Below the pieces are notes generated by a model. The model saw only the letters and a list, made by a program, of their open reading frames with translations. It was not told the origin of the DNA and did not search any database. 7,347 nucleotides of DNA from positions 1-7,347 of the forward strand of contig VGPQ01000062.1 of NCBI GenBank assembly GCA_016882555.1. The letters are read 5' to 3'. How positions within the stretch are numbered: position 1 is the first letter of the stretch; each line of letters starts with the position of its first letter. The translations under genes were made by a program, and so were the position numbers. This DNA is from Cyanobacteria bacterium M_surface_7_m2_040 (GTDB taxonomy: Bacteria > Cyanobacteriota > Cyanobacteriia > PCC-6307 > Cyanobiaceae). Positions 1 through 6,246 of the stretch are shown piece after piece.

Positions 1-525
1 GCTGGGGTGCAACGCCGGCACACTGGCCACCGAGGAATAGGCCAGCGAGATCCACCCACCCGATCCGGCCTGGCGGTAGCCCAGCTCCACCCTGTAGTCG
101 CGATCGCTCAGGGGCACGGGCAGGTACCACTCGGTGGCATGGCTGTCGACCACCACTTCCTGCAGGGTGTGGGGATGGCTGGAGCCTGGGGCCAGGTTGG
201 TCACATCGGCGACCCGCAGGCACAGCTGGGTGGCACCGGCGGCCAGGGCGCTGTTGCGGTCGGCGTCGGAGATGGCCCAGAACACATAGGCCCACTGGGG
301 ATCGCGCGGCAGAAACACCACATGGGTGTCGGCGGCAGGCCTCGGGGCCGGGGCCAGGCCCGCTTCAATGCTGCCCACGGTTGAGCCACGCGCCTGCCGC
401 ACGCTGATGGCTTCCAGCAGTTCTTCCTTCGATTTTCGGCTGTACAGACTCACCCCCAGATCGCTGGCGACCTGGCGCAGCTGCCGCAGGGTCATCATCG
501 CCATTGAGGAGAGGGACTGGGTCAC
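1..525 (-). CDS. DUF4912 domain protein with Rho-N-like N-terminus, C-terminus missing
   Basis: I translated this frame by hand; 175 residues are visible and the gene runs off the left edge. Residues about 8-45 (MTLRQLRQVASDLGV, then SRKSKEELLEAI) look like the small helical Rho-N/SAP-type region often found at the front of cyanobacterial DUF4912 proteins. After a short Ala/Pro linker (about 56-66), residues from about 68 match the DUF4912 pattern, with FLPRDPQWAYVFW and then an LCLRVADVT strand. The biochemical role of DUF4912 is not established; a nucleic-acid link is only suggested by the Rho-N-like part. Start choice: GTG at 525 gives MTQSLSSMAMMTLRQL. ATG codons at 504, 498 and 495 are in frame and possible. 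An in-frame stop at 547-549 bounds the ORF upstream. No clear Shine-Dalgarno sequence precedes any of these starts. The gene lies downstream of the cpcG terminator, so it probably has its own promoter. Confidence 0.75.
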   Translation of the reverse strand, partial: MTQSLSSMAMMTLRQLRQVASDLGVSLYSRKSKEELLEAISVRQARGSTVGSIEAGLAPAPRPAADTHVVFLPRDPQWAYVFWAISDADRNSALAAGATQLCLRVADVTNLAPGSSHPHTLQEVVVDSHATEWYLPVPLSDRDYRVELGYRQAGSGGWISLAYSSVASVPALHPS

Positions 526-589
526 GGCTACCGATTTCGTTTGGGATCAGTCTGCAAACTTTCCCACTGCGGGCCCTGCTCTGGGGGCT

Positions 590-611
590 GCCGTCAGGAA
601 CCACTGACGGC
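590..611. repeat. Perfect 8-bp inverted repeat with 6-nt loop
   Basis: GCCGTCAG at 590-597 pairs exactly with CTGACGGC at 604-611 around the loop GAACCA. No T-run follows it on either strand, so it does not look like an intrinsic terminator. It sits 65 bp upstream of the proposed DUF4912 start, inside the 195-bp gap 526-720, and could be an operator or a leader hairpin. Apart from this and the cpcG terminator I see nothing clear in that gap. Confidence 0.5.
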
Positions 612-644
612 TGATGTGTGGTCCAGCATGGGGGGGAGCCCGCC

Positions 645-675
645 AAAACAAAAAGGCGCCCTCTGGGGGCGCCTT
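645..675 (-). terminator. Rho-independent terminator of cpcG
   Basis: A 9-bp perfect stem (AAGGCGCCC at 653-661 with GGGCGCCTT at 667-675) surrounds a 5-nt loop. Read on the minus strand it is followed directly by a T-rich run (complement of 645-654, ten bases with one G). It lies 45 bp beyond the cpcG stop codon, the usual arrangement for an intrinsic terminator. It should end the lyase-linker transcript before the DUF4912 gene. Confidence 0.9.
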
Positions 676-720
676 GCTGGATGGCAGGTTTGCAGGACAG
701 CCGAAGACGAATGTCTGCGT

Positions 721-1485
721 TCAGCGGCCGATGCTGCGGTAGGGCACCTTGGAGAGGTAGTCCATCGACGTATTGCCCGAAGCGCCGCCACTGGTGCGGA
801 TGGCGGGAAGGGCCCGAGCCCAGGGCAGGTAGTCCTCGACGAAGCCGCCGCGGCGCTGGCGACTGCGCTGGGGGATGGCCTTGGCGGTGCCACCGGTGTA
901 AACCACCTGCGGGAAGCCGAGGATGCCGCGGTAGTAGGCGTCGTACCGGGGGCTGGTGATGTTGAAGGGGGTCTCGCCCAGATCCCGCGAACCCACAACC
1001 CGGTTGCGGTGGTAGGGCACGGTGTCGTAGCCGAAGGCGTCGAGATACTCGTGGCTGTCGAGGATGTCATCGACCATCCCGCGCACCCCGCGCGTCATCA
1101 GCACCGCCGACCAGGCGATCTCTTCCGATTTGCCGTGGGTCGGGCGGCCCAGGAGCTTCTCCACGAGGTGGCGGGCCACCTTGTAGTTGCTGTTGAGGTT
1201 GTAGAAGCTGCGGGTGAAGGTGTCCGACAGGCAGAGCGAGCGAATGAAGTCGCGCACGGTGATCTGGCCGTCGCGCAGCTGCGATTCGAGCGTGCGGTCG
1301 CGGTCGACCTTGAAGGCGTGGAAGAAGATCTGCCGGTAGGCAGCCTCGAACACGAAGTTCTGGTCTTCGCGATCCATGGCCTTGTCCATGGATACGGCCT
1401 TCGGATCCTCATCGGATCCCACCCGCAGCGCGCTCACGCGCGAGTTCTGGGTGGTGGGTGCGTACTTCAGGAGCGGCAGGGCCAC
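721..1485 (-). CDS. cpcG: Phycobilisome rod-core linker polypeptide CpcG
   Basis: This linker attaches phycocyanin rods to the allophycocyanin core of the phycobilisome, on the stromal face of the thylakoid. The protein begins with the hallmark ALPLLKYAPTTQN. It then carries the PBS linker domain (about residues 40-160), including AAYRQIFF, LESQLRDGQITVRDFIR, LLGRPT and FGYDTVPY. The C-terminal arm (about 161-254) has no hydrophobic helix, so it fits the core-binding CpcG1 type rather than the membrane-associated CpcG2/CpcL type. Start: GTG at 1485 gives MALPLLKYAP (254 aa), which is exactly where the family usually begins. An in-frame ATG at 1503 would add six residues (MTARVR) and is the alternative; neither has a strong Shine-Dalgarno sequence. 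The gene lies 102 bp downstream of the lyase gene on the same strand, probably in one transcript, and ends at the terminator at 645-675. Confidence 0.93.
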   Translation of the reverse strand: MALPLLKYAPTTQNSRVSALRVGSDEDPKAVSMDKAMDREDQNFVFEAAYRQIFFHAFKVDRDRTLESQLRDGQITVRDFIRSLCLSDTFTRSFYNLNSNYKVARHLVEKLLGRPTHGKSEEIAWSAVLMTRGVRGMVDDILDSHEYLDAFGYDTVPYHRNRVVGSRDLGETPFNITSPRYDAYYRGILGFPQVVYTGGTAKAIPQRSRQRRGGFVEDYLPWARALPAIRTSGGASGNTSMDYLSKVPYRSIGR

Positions 1486-1587
1486 GCGAACTCTGGCAGT
1501 CATCGAGATGGATCGTAGAAGTGCGTCAGCAGCTCGCTTCGGCCGCCCACGGCAGGACTCACAGTCCGTAACGTTCTGCGGCGGGCT

Positions 1588-2199
1588 TTACCAGCCGAGC
1601 AGCGACAGCGCCGCGGGGCTGGGCCCCGCCTCCTCGGCTGTGGGCGCGCTCTGGCCTGGCTCCTGATCCGGGCTGTCGGGCAGCCGGGTTTCGACGCAAA
1701 ACGAGGCGGTGTTCGAGAGCCCTTCCACGGTGCTGGTGCGCAGGCGCACATCAGGGCCAGCAAAGCTGAACCGCTCCAGGCTGTTCATCGTCTCGTAGCT
1801 GGTGCTGAGCAGGAGCCCGTCGCGTTCATCCATCTGGAAGCTGCCGGCCACGGGAGCCGTTTCGGCGTAGCCGCGGTCGCGCAGCAGCAGGCCGGCGCGC
1901 CCGCGCTCGTCGTTGGGGATCAGGCCAAAGACGCTCTCGCCTTCATGGGTCTCGCCGGCTTTGTCCCAGGCCATCGAGCCGCTCCAGCGCACCCGGCAGC
2001 CCCCCACCAGGCCGGCAGGATCCTGCTGGTGCAGCTGGGCGATGCTGGCCAGCCTGGGGTCGTCGGCGCTCAATTCCTCCACCACGATCAAGGAACCGCC
2101 CGCCTCGGCCCGCCGGTGCAGCAGGTGATGGCTGCTGCGCTGGGATTGCCAGCGGCCGCAGCTCAGGCGAAAGAAGCTGATCGCATCGTCGATGCGCAT
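1588..2199 (-). CDS. cpcS: CpcS/CpeS-family phycobiliprotein lyase
   Basis: Lyases of this family are lipocalin-like beta-barrels that bind a bilin and attach it to a specific cysteine of phycobiliproteins, typically Cys-82/84. The 203-aa product starts MRIDDAISFFRLSCGRWQSQ, with the family pattern W-x-S-Q-R-x-x-H-H at residues 17-25. The family's C-terminal block is also present: a YETMNSLERFSFAGP stretch, then LRLRTSTVEGLSNTASFC and ETRL. The last 30 residues or so (174-203) are a Pro/Ser/Glu-rich tail outside the barrel. The ATG at 2199 was chosen because family similarity begins there; the frame stays open further upstream but into sequence antisense to the transporter. The following cpcG suggests a phycocyanin-related role, but CpcS (phycocyanobilin) and CpeS (phycoerythrobilin) cannot be separated from this sequence alone, so the symbol is provisional. 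Confidence 0.87.
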   Translation of the reverse strand: MRIDDAISFFRLSCGRWQSQRSSHHLLHRRAEAGGSLIVVEELSADDPRLASIAQLHQQDPAGLVGGCRVRWSGSMAWDKAGETHEGESVFGLIPNDERGRAGLLLRDRGYAETAPVAGSFQMDERDGLLLSTSYETMNSLERFSFAGPDVRLRTSTVEGLSNTASFCVETRLPDSPDQEPGQSAPTAEEAGPSPAALSLLGW

Positions 2200-2212
2200 G
2201 GCCGCAGGGGCT

Positions 2213-2218
2213 GGAGGG
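2213..2218 (+). promoter_or_regulatory. Shine-Dalgarno site of the EamA transporter gene
   Basis: GGAGGG lies 8 nt before ATG 2227 and supports that start over upstream in-frame codons. It sits in the 27-bp gap between the divergent lyase and transporter genes. Confidence 0.65.
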
Positions 2219-2226
2219 TTGGCGTG

Positions 2227-3135
2227 ATGATCGCAGGCGCTGGGCTTGAAACGGGGGGTGCCGGCGTGGCGGCGGCGCTGGCGGCGGCTTTGTGCTGGAC
2301 GCTGGCCAGTCTGCTGTGGCGGCGGCTGCCCACGTCGCTGGGAGCTGCGCAGCTGAATCTGCTGAAGAATGCCCTGGGGCTGGTGCTGCTGCTCCCCGTG
2401 CTGCTGCAGGCAGGCAGCGCCCCGCCCACTGCTGGCTGGGCGTTTCTGGTGGCGAGCGGGGTGCTGGGGATCGCCGCTGGAGACAGCCTGTTTTTTGCGG
2501 CCCTGCGGCGCCTTGGCACCCGCCGCACCCTCACCGTGGAGGCCGCTGCGCCCGCGCTCACCACGCTGGCGGCGCTCGCCTGGTTGGGCGAGTGGCCCGG
2601 TGGCTCCCAGCTGCTGGGTCTGGGACTGGTGACGGCGGCCGTGGTGCTGGTGGCCCAGCGCGGGGCGGCCCGGGGGGGGCCTTCGCTGCCGGTGCGCGAG
2701 CAGCGGCTGGGGTTGCTGTTGGCCCTGCTGGCCATGGTCTGTGCGAGCGCCGGGGCTTTGCTGACCCGCCACGCCTTCGTCGAACAGACCATGGATCCCT
2801 GGCAGGCGGCCGGCATCCGTCTGGGGGCGGCCACGCTGGTGCAGCTGCCGCTGGCGCCGGGCCTGCTGGCGGCGGTTTGGGCTCCGCTGGGCCCCCGACC
2901 CGCCCGCCGGCGCTGGCCCCTGGTGTTGGCGGCCACCCTGCTGGGCACGGCGCTGGGCATCGGCCTGCAGCAGTCGGCCCTGGCCCGTCTGCCGGCCGGT
3001 GAGGCGGTCACCCTGATGGCGACCGCCCCAACGATGGCGGTGCTGCTGGCGCCGCTGGAGCGGGATCGCCCTGGGCTCAGCGGTCTGCTGGCGGCGGTTC
3101 TGGCGTTGCTGGGGGCGTGGTTGGTGGTGCGTTGA
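2227..3135 (+). CDS. EamA/DMT-superfamily transporter, ten predicted membrane helices
   Basis: This is an inner-membrane protein of the drug/metabolite transporter superfamily; the substrate cannot be told from sequence. The 302-aa product is built almost entirely of Ala/Leu/Gly/Val-rich hydrophobic segments, about ten, in two similar halves (roughly residues 10-145 and 155-300), as expected for two EamA repeats. Family-like signatures include a GIAAGDSLFFAALRRLGTRR stretch in the first half. The second half has the matching LGTALGIGLQQSALARLPAG followed by ATAPTMAVLLAPL. The ends of helices carry Arg-rich loops (RRLGTRRT, RPARRR). ATG 2227 was chosen because of the GGAGGG just upstream; GTG at 2224 is possible. 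The start is 27 bp from the divergent lyase start, so promoter elements must reach into the lyase coding region. The stop overlaps a convergent gene by 59 bp. GC content and CTG/GCG codon use are very high, like most neighbours. Confidence 0.88.
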   Translation: MIAGAGLETGGAGVAAALAAALCWTLASLLWRRLPTSLGAAQLNLLKNALGLVLLLPVLLQAGSAPPTAGWAFLVASGVLGIAAGDSLFFAALRRLGTRRTLTVEAAAPALTTLAALAWLGEWPGGSQLLGLGLVTAAVVLVAQRGAARGGPSLPVREQRLGLLLALLAMVCASAGALLTRHAFVEQTMDPWQAAGIRLGAATLVQLPLAPGLLAAVWAPLGPRPARRRWPLVLAATLLGTALGIGLQQSALARLPAGEAVTLMATAPTMAVLLAPLERDRPGLSGLLAAVLALLGAWLVVR

Positions 3136-3535
3136 CCAGCCGTTGGTCGGCGGCCTCGGTGGCCCAGTTGATCAGGTCGTCGAGGCGCAGCTCCAGAGCC
3201 GAGCTGCGACCGATCTTGGCTGCCCGTTGCTGCAGCTGGGCCCCGCTGGCCAGCAGCTGCTGGCTCAGGGTGTCGATGAAGTCGGCTTCAGCGGCCACGG
3301 CGGGTTGCTGCCCCACCCAGGCGCGGATGGCTTCGGCATCAGGCAGCGGCAACGGCTGGACCGGTGAGTCAGCCAAGCCCTGGTTTGCGGCGATCTGTTG
3401 CAGCGTGCGCAGGGCGTGGGCCAGCAGGCGCAGATGGTGACGCTCCAATGCCGGCAGCAGGGTGGCTTCCAGCTGGCCCAGCTCGTCGGTCGACAACGGG
3501 CCGTGGGGCTGGTGACCTGTGGGCTGCAGCGCCAC
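3077..3535 (-). CDS. Small protein of unknown function, next to sufR
   Basis: I do not recognise a named family. The 152-aa product has no signal peptide or membrane segment. It appears largely alpha-helical: residues about 15-50 (LSTDELGQLEATLLPALERH, then a Leu/Ala/Gln-rich stretch) and about 68-130 are rich in Leu, Ala, Gln and Glu, with possible coiled-coil character. The last 18 residues form a Pro/Thr-rich tail, encoded wholly within the 59-bp antisense overlap with the transporter gene. The only available start is GTG at 3535: the frame has a stop at 3557-3559 and no other start codon between. That GTG is 7 bp after the sufR stop codon, which argues for co-transcription and probably translational coupling with sufR. 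It is therefore likely under SufR autoregulation, but a role in Fe-S metabolism is only inferred from position. Confidence 0.75.
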   Translation of the reverse strand: MALQPTGHQPHGPLSTDELGQLEATLLPALERHHLRLLAHALRTLQQIAANQGLADSPVQPLPLPDAEAIRAWVGQQPAVAAEADFIDTLSQQLLASGAQLQQRAAKIGRSSALELRLDDLINWATEAADQRLVNAPPTTPPATPEPPPADR

Positions 3536-3542
3536 CGAAGAC

Positions 3543-4229
3543 TCAGGCCTGCGGCGTCAGGCGGAAGCCGCAGGAATGGCCCGACTCCAGCCGCCAGTGC
3601 ACCCGCTCCACGCTGCAATCGGGAAAGGTGTGCCGAATCAGCTGCAATTCCTGGTCGCAGACGCAGGGAAATTCCTCGGCGATGCGCATCACTGAACAGT
3701 GGTACTCGCGGATCACCCAGCCACCGTCTTCGGCGCTGCATTCAGCCACGTAGCCCTCGGCCCGGCGCAGCTCCACCAGTTCGGCCAGGCGGCTGGCCAG
3801 CGAGCCTGACCCCAGCCTGACGCGGTATTCGGCAGCCTTCTGCAGGGCCTGTTGCTCGAGCAGGGTCTGAAAGGTTTCGTTGGGGAGCTGTCCGGCCATC
3901 GATGCCAGCAGTCCCAGGGCGAAGGTCTCGCTACCGTTGGGGACCTGGGCCTGCCCCTTGTTGCTGAGCCGCCACCGGTTGCTGGGCCGCCCAGGCCCTT
4001 CGGAATTTGGGCTGGCTTCCACCAGCCCGTCCTCCTCGAGCGAGCGCAGATGACGCCGGGTGGCCTGCACCGAAATGGCGAGCCGGCCGGCCAGATCTCC
4101 TGCCGTTGCCTCGCCCTCCCGCAGCAAAATCGCCAGCAGCTCGTCGCGGGTGGGCCGTGATTCGGGCGTGGAGGCCGGGGGGGTGACCTGGGCGTTGGCG
4201 CGCCGGGTGGTGCGCAGCGTGGCACTCAT
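3543..4229 (-). CDS. sufR: Fe-S cluster-responsive transcriptional repressor SufR
   Basis: SufR is the cyanobacterial repressor of the suf operon and of its own gene; it binds DNA when holding a 4Fe-4S cluster. The 228-aa protein has a winged helix-turn-helix at about residues 27-88, including ATAGDLAGRLAISVQATRRH, LRSLEEDGLV and the wing GPGRPSNRWRLS. The C-terminal part carries cysteines at 178, 191, 205 and 220, spaced exactly C-X12-C-X13-C-X14-C, the pattern described for SufR cluster ligands. An extra Cys at 189 makes a CVC pair. ATG at 4229 was chosen; an in-frame TTG at 4256 would add nine residues with no better ribosome site. The gene diverges from ftrC-sufBCD across a 212-bp region with a palindrome, matching the known sufR/suf layout in cyanobacteria. 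A small unknown gene follows 7 bp downstream. Confidence 0.95.
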   Translation of the reverse strand: MSATLRTTRRANAQVTPPASTPESRPTRDELLAILLREGEATAGDLAGRLAISVQATRRHLRSLEEDGLVEASPNSEGPGRPSNRWRLSNKGQAQVPNGSETFALGLLASMAGQLPNETFQTLLEQQALQKAAEYRVRLGSGSLASRLAELVELRRAEGYVAECSAEDGGWVIREYHCSVMRIAEEFPCVCDQELQLIRHTFPDCSVERVHWRLESGHSCGFRLTPQA

Positions 4230-4233
4230 GGCT

Positions 4234-4278
4234 GACCGTGGACAGGTCGTTGTCAATCACACGATGCCACGCACGGTC
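4234..4278. repeat. 7-bp inverted repeat pair in sufR leader
   Basis: GACCGTG at 4234-4240 and its reverse complement CACGGTC at 4272-4278 lie 31 bp apart, just upstream of the sufR start. They could form a leader hairpin or be half-sites, but a pair this short can arise by chance in GC-rich DNA. Confidence 0.3.
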
Positions 4279-4367
4279 CACAAATGGGGTTTTGCGCCGG
4301 TCTGCGGCTGCAGCGGGGCACAATGGCGGCACCCCCGTCGACCGGGCCGGTGGCTTAGCCTGATTAG

Positions 4368-4383
4368 GAAACGGATCCGTTTC
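4368..4383. promoter_or_regulatory. Perfect 16-bp palindrome, candidate SufR operator
   Basis: GAAACGGATCCGTTTC is a perfect palindrome 59 bp upstream of ftrC and 138 bp upstream of sufR. Its outer arms read AAC-N6-GTT, the same core and spacing as the CAAC-N6-GTTG inverted repeat that I recall being reported for SufR sites in Synechocystis. Position, symmetry and spacing suggest the SufR binding site controlling the divergent operon. The outermost bases differ from the reported motif, so the match is partial. I saw no second AAC-N6-GTT site in the region. Confidence 0.6.
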
Positions 4384-4416
4384 GTAATGGCCCCGCCCCG
4401 ACCGGGGTAACCATCT

Positions 4417-4436
4417 GCATCGCTATTCGCATCGCT
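4417..4436 (+). repeat. Direct repeat GCATCGCT before ftrC
   Basis: GCATCGCT occurs at 4417-4424 and again at 4429-4436, 12 bp apart, directly before the ftrC ATG. It occupies the place where a Shine-Dalgarno sequence would be expected, and no such sequence is visible. It may be chance. Confidence 0.35.
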
Positions 4437-4441
4437 GCACC

Positions 4442-4798
4442 ATGGCCGACCCCTCTGTCACCGAACCCAGCTCCGACAGCCTGGAGGTGATCCGGAAGTT
4501 CGCCGAGACCTACGCCCAGCGAACGGGCACCTACTTCTGCAGCGACACCGGGGTGACTGCGGTGGTGCTCGAGGGCCTCGCACGCCACAAGGACAAGCTC
4601 GGCGCAGCGCTGTGCCCCTGCCGCCACTACGAAGACAAGGAGGCTGAGGTGGCGCAGGCCTTCTGGAACTGCCCTTGTGTACCCATGCGAGAGCGCCACG
4701 AGTGCCACTGCATGCTGTTTCTGACCGAGGACAATCCATTCCGCTGTGAGAAGCAGACGATCTCCATGGATGAAATCAAGTCCAGTGTTTCTGGGTGA
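4442..4798 (+). CDS. ftrC: Ferredoxin:thioredoxin reductase, catalytic beta chain
   Basis: This subunit, paired with a variable chain encoded elsewhere, takes electrons one at a time from photosystem I-reduced ferredoxin and reduces the thioredoxin disulfide, linking light to enzyme activity. The 118-aa length is normal for the family. All key residues are present: CPC at 58-60, CPC at 77-79 and the HECHC block at 86-90. By alignment with the Synechocystis enzyme (constant offset of +3), C58, C77, C79 and C88 bind the 4Fe-4S cluster, C60-C90 form the redox-active disulfide, and H89 is the active-site histidine. ATG 4442 gives the expected N-terminus; there is no visible Shine-Dalgarno sequence. 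It lies between the candidate SufR operator and sufB, with its stop 8 nt before the sufB ATG. It is therefore probably the first gene of the SufR-controlled operon. Its GC content (about 72% in a counted stretch) contrasts with the following sufB. Confidence 0.96.
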   Translation: MADPSVTEPSSDSLEVIRKFAETYAQRTGTYFCSDTGVTAVVLEGLARHKDKLGAALCPCRHYEDKEAEVAQAFWNCPCVPMRERHECHCMLFLTEDNPFRCEKQTISMDEIKSSVSG

Positions 4799-4799
4799 G
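4794..4799 (+). promoter_or_regulatory. Ribosome binding site of sufB, overlapping ftrC stop
   Basis: GGTGAG lies 7 nt before ATG 4807 and contains the ftrC TGA stop. It favours ATG 4807 as the sufB start over the in-frame GTG at 4795, which lies inside the motif, and suggests translational coupling between ftrC and sufB. Confidence 0.6.
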
Positions 4800-4806
4800 C
4801 CTGGCC

Positions 4807-6246
4807 ATGTCTTCAGCAGCTGTGGGTGATCTGGTTGCTCAGCCGTACAAGTACGGCTTTGTGACCGACATCGAAACCGAAAAGATCGCCAAGGGGCTGA
4901 GTGAAGATGTGGTGCGTCTGATTTCAGCCAAAAAAGAGGAGCCTGCGTTCCTGCTGGATTTCCGTTTGCGGGCCTACCGCCAGTGGCTTCAGATGCAGGA
5001 GCCCGATTGGGCTGCGCTTGGTTATCCAGCCATTGATTATCAGGATATTGTTTACTACGCAGCGCCCAAGCAGCAGGCGAAGAAAGTCAGTCTCGATGAA
5101 GTGGATCCCAAGTTATTGGAGACCTTTGACAAGCTTGGTATACCGCTGAGTGAGCAGAAACGTCTCTCCAATGTGGCGGTAGATGCCGTGTTTGACAGCG
5201 TGTCCATCGCCACCACGTTTAAAGAGCAACTGGCTGAACATGGCGTTATTTTTTGCTCGATCAGCGAAGCGGTCAAGGAGCACGCCGATCTGATTGAGCG
5301 TTACCTCGGCACGGTCGTGCCCAGCAACGACAATTACTTCGCTGCGCTCAATTCGGCTGTCTTCAGTGACGGCTCTTTTGTGTTCATCCCCAAGGGGGTG
5401 GAATGTCCGATGGAGTTGTCAACCTATTTTCGCATCAACTCTGGTGATACCGGTCAGTTTGAGCGCACCTTGATTGTGGCTGAGGAGGCAGCCTCTGTCA
5501 GTTATCTGGAGGGGTGCACGGCACCGATGTTTGACACCAATCAGTTGCATGCGGCCGTGGTTGAACTGGTGGCGCTTGATGATGCTTCGATCAAATATTC
5601 AACGGTTCAGAATTGGTATGCTGGCGACGAAAATGGCGTTGGCGGCATTTACAATTTTGTCACCAAGCGGGGGCAGTGCCGCGGTGACCGCAGCAAGATC
5701 AGTTGGACCCAGGTGGAAACGGGCTCAGCAATCACCTGGAAATATCCCAGTTGTGTGCTCCAGGGCGCCGATTCAGTGGGCGAGTTTTACTCCGTGGCCC
5801 TCACCAACAACCGTCAGCAAGCCGACACCGGCACCAAAATGATTCATGTGGGCGCCCGAACGCGCTCCACGATTGTGAGCAAAGGCATCAGTGCCGGTCA
5901 CTCCGTGAACAGCTATCGGGGCCTGGTACAGATCGGCCCCAAAGCCCGTGGTGCCAAGAACTACAGCCAATGCGATTCAATGCTGATCGGCGATCAGGCC
6001 GGTGCCAACACCTATCCCTACATTCGCTCGCAGCAGAGCGACGCTGTTGTTGAGCATGAAGCCAGCACCTGCCGCATGTCGGAAGACCAGCTCTTTTACC
6101 TGCAGAGCCGCGGCATCCCCTTTGAAGAAGCGGTGTCGATGATGGTCAGCGGCTTCTGCCGCGACGTGTTCAATCAACTGCCGATGGAGTTTGCTGCCGA
6201 GGCCGACAAACTGCTGGCACTCAAGCTGGAGGGATCGGTGGGTTGA
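4807..6246 (+). CDS. sufB: Fe-S cluster assembly scaffold protein SufB
   Basis: SufB forms the SufBC2D complex in the cytoplasm, receives sulfur from the SufS desulfurase system and builds nascent Fe-S clusters. The 479-aa product is full length and very close to the cyanobacterial SufB pattern ([14 protein letters not shown] near the start, [40 protein letters not shown]). Functional residues known from E. coli are in place: C237 in EGCTAP (E. coli C254), C389 in [10 protein letters not shown] (C405), and H417/E418 in VEHEAS (H433/E434), with the same 29-residue spacing from C389 to E418. ATG 4807 was chosen over GTG 4795 because of the GGTGAG ribosome site and because the family starts here. 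sufC follows after 73 bp. The stretch from about 4900 to 5700 is clearly richer in A/T and T-ending codons than neighbouring genes (43-50% GC in counted 60-bp samples), rising again near the 3' end. Confidence 0.97.
   Translation: MSSAAVGDLVAQPYKYGFVTDIETEKIAKGLSEDVVRLISAKKEEPAFLLDFRLRAYRQWLQMQEPDWAALGYPAIDYQDIVYYAAPKQQAKKVSLDEVDPKLLETFDKLGIPLSEQKRLSNVAVDAVFDSVSIATTFKEQLAEHGVIFCSISEAVKEHADLIERYLGTVVPSNDNYFAALNSAVFSDGSFVFIPKGVECPMELSTYFRINSGDTGQFERTLIVAEEAASVSYLEGCTAPMFDTNQLHAAVVELVALDDASIKYSTVQNWYAGDENGVGGIYNFVTKRGQCRGDRSKISWTQVETGSAITWKYPSCVLQGADSVGEFYSVALTNNRQQADTGTKMIHVGARTRSTIVSKGISAGHSVNSYRGLVQIGPKARGAKNYSQCDSMLIGDQAGANTYPYIRSQQSDAVVEHEASTCRMSEDQLFYLQSRGIPFEEAVSMMVSGFCRDVFNQLPMEFAAEADKLLALKLEGSVG

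Larger units (their letters stand above)
4230..4441. promoter_or_regulatory. Divergent sufR / ftrC-suf control region
   Basis: These 212 bp separate the sufR start (minus) from the ftrC start (plus) and must hold promoters for both directions. I see a perfect 16-bp palindrome at 4368-4383, a 7-bp inverted repeat pair near sufR, a CCCC-GACC-GGGG mini-hairpin near 4397-4408 and an 8-bp direct repeat just before ftrC. On the minus strand TTGACA occurs about 25 nt before the sufR ATG, too close to act as a normal -35 for that start. I could not assign convincing -35/-10 pairs in either direction. Confidence 0.75.

Noticed and set aside
100..107. HIP1 octamer GCGATCGC
   Set aside because: I noticed only this one copy in 7.3 kb, so there is no enrichment and no function can be assigned.
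541..1518. Long open frame on the plus strand across cpcG
   Set aside because: It is antisense to a clear CpcG coding region in GC-rich DNA, and its translation resembles no protein family.
1555..1567. Small hairpin GGACT-CAC-AGTCC between the lyase and cpcG as a terminator
   Set aside because: The stem is only 5 bp and has no T-run on the minus strand, so it cannot be called a terminator.
2200..2772. N-terminal extension of the lyase frame on the minus strand
   Set aside because: The frame is open, but the added residues are Gln/Arg-rich, antisense to the transporter and unlike any lyase. Family similarity starts at ATG 2199.
2163..3011. Long minus-strand open frame across the transporter
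   Set aside because: It is a low-complexity Ala/Arg/Ser/Pro product of GC-rich codons opposite a well-supported ten-helix transporter.
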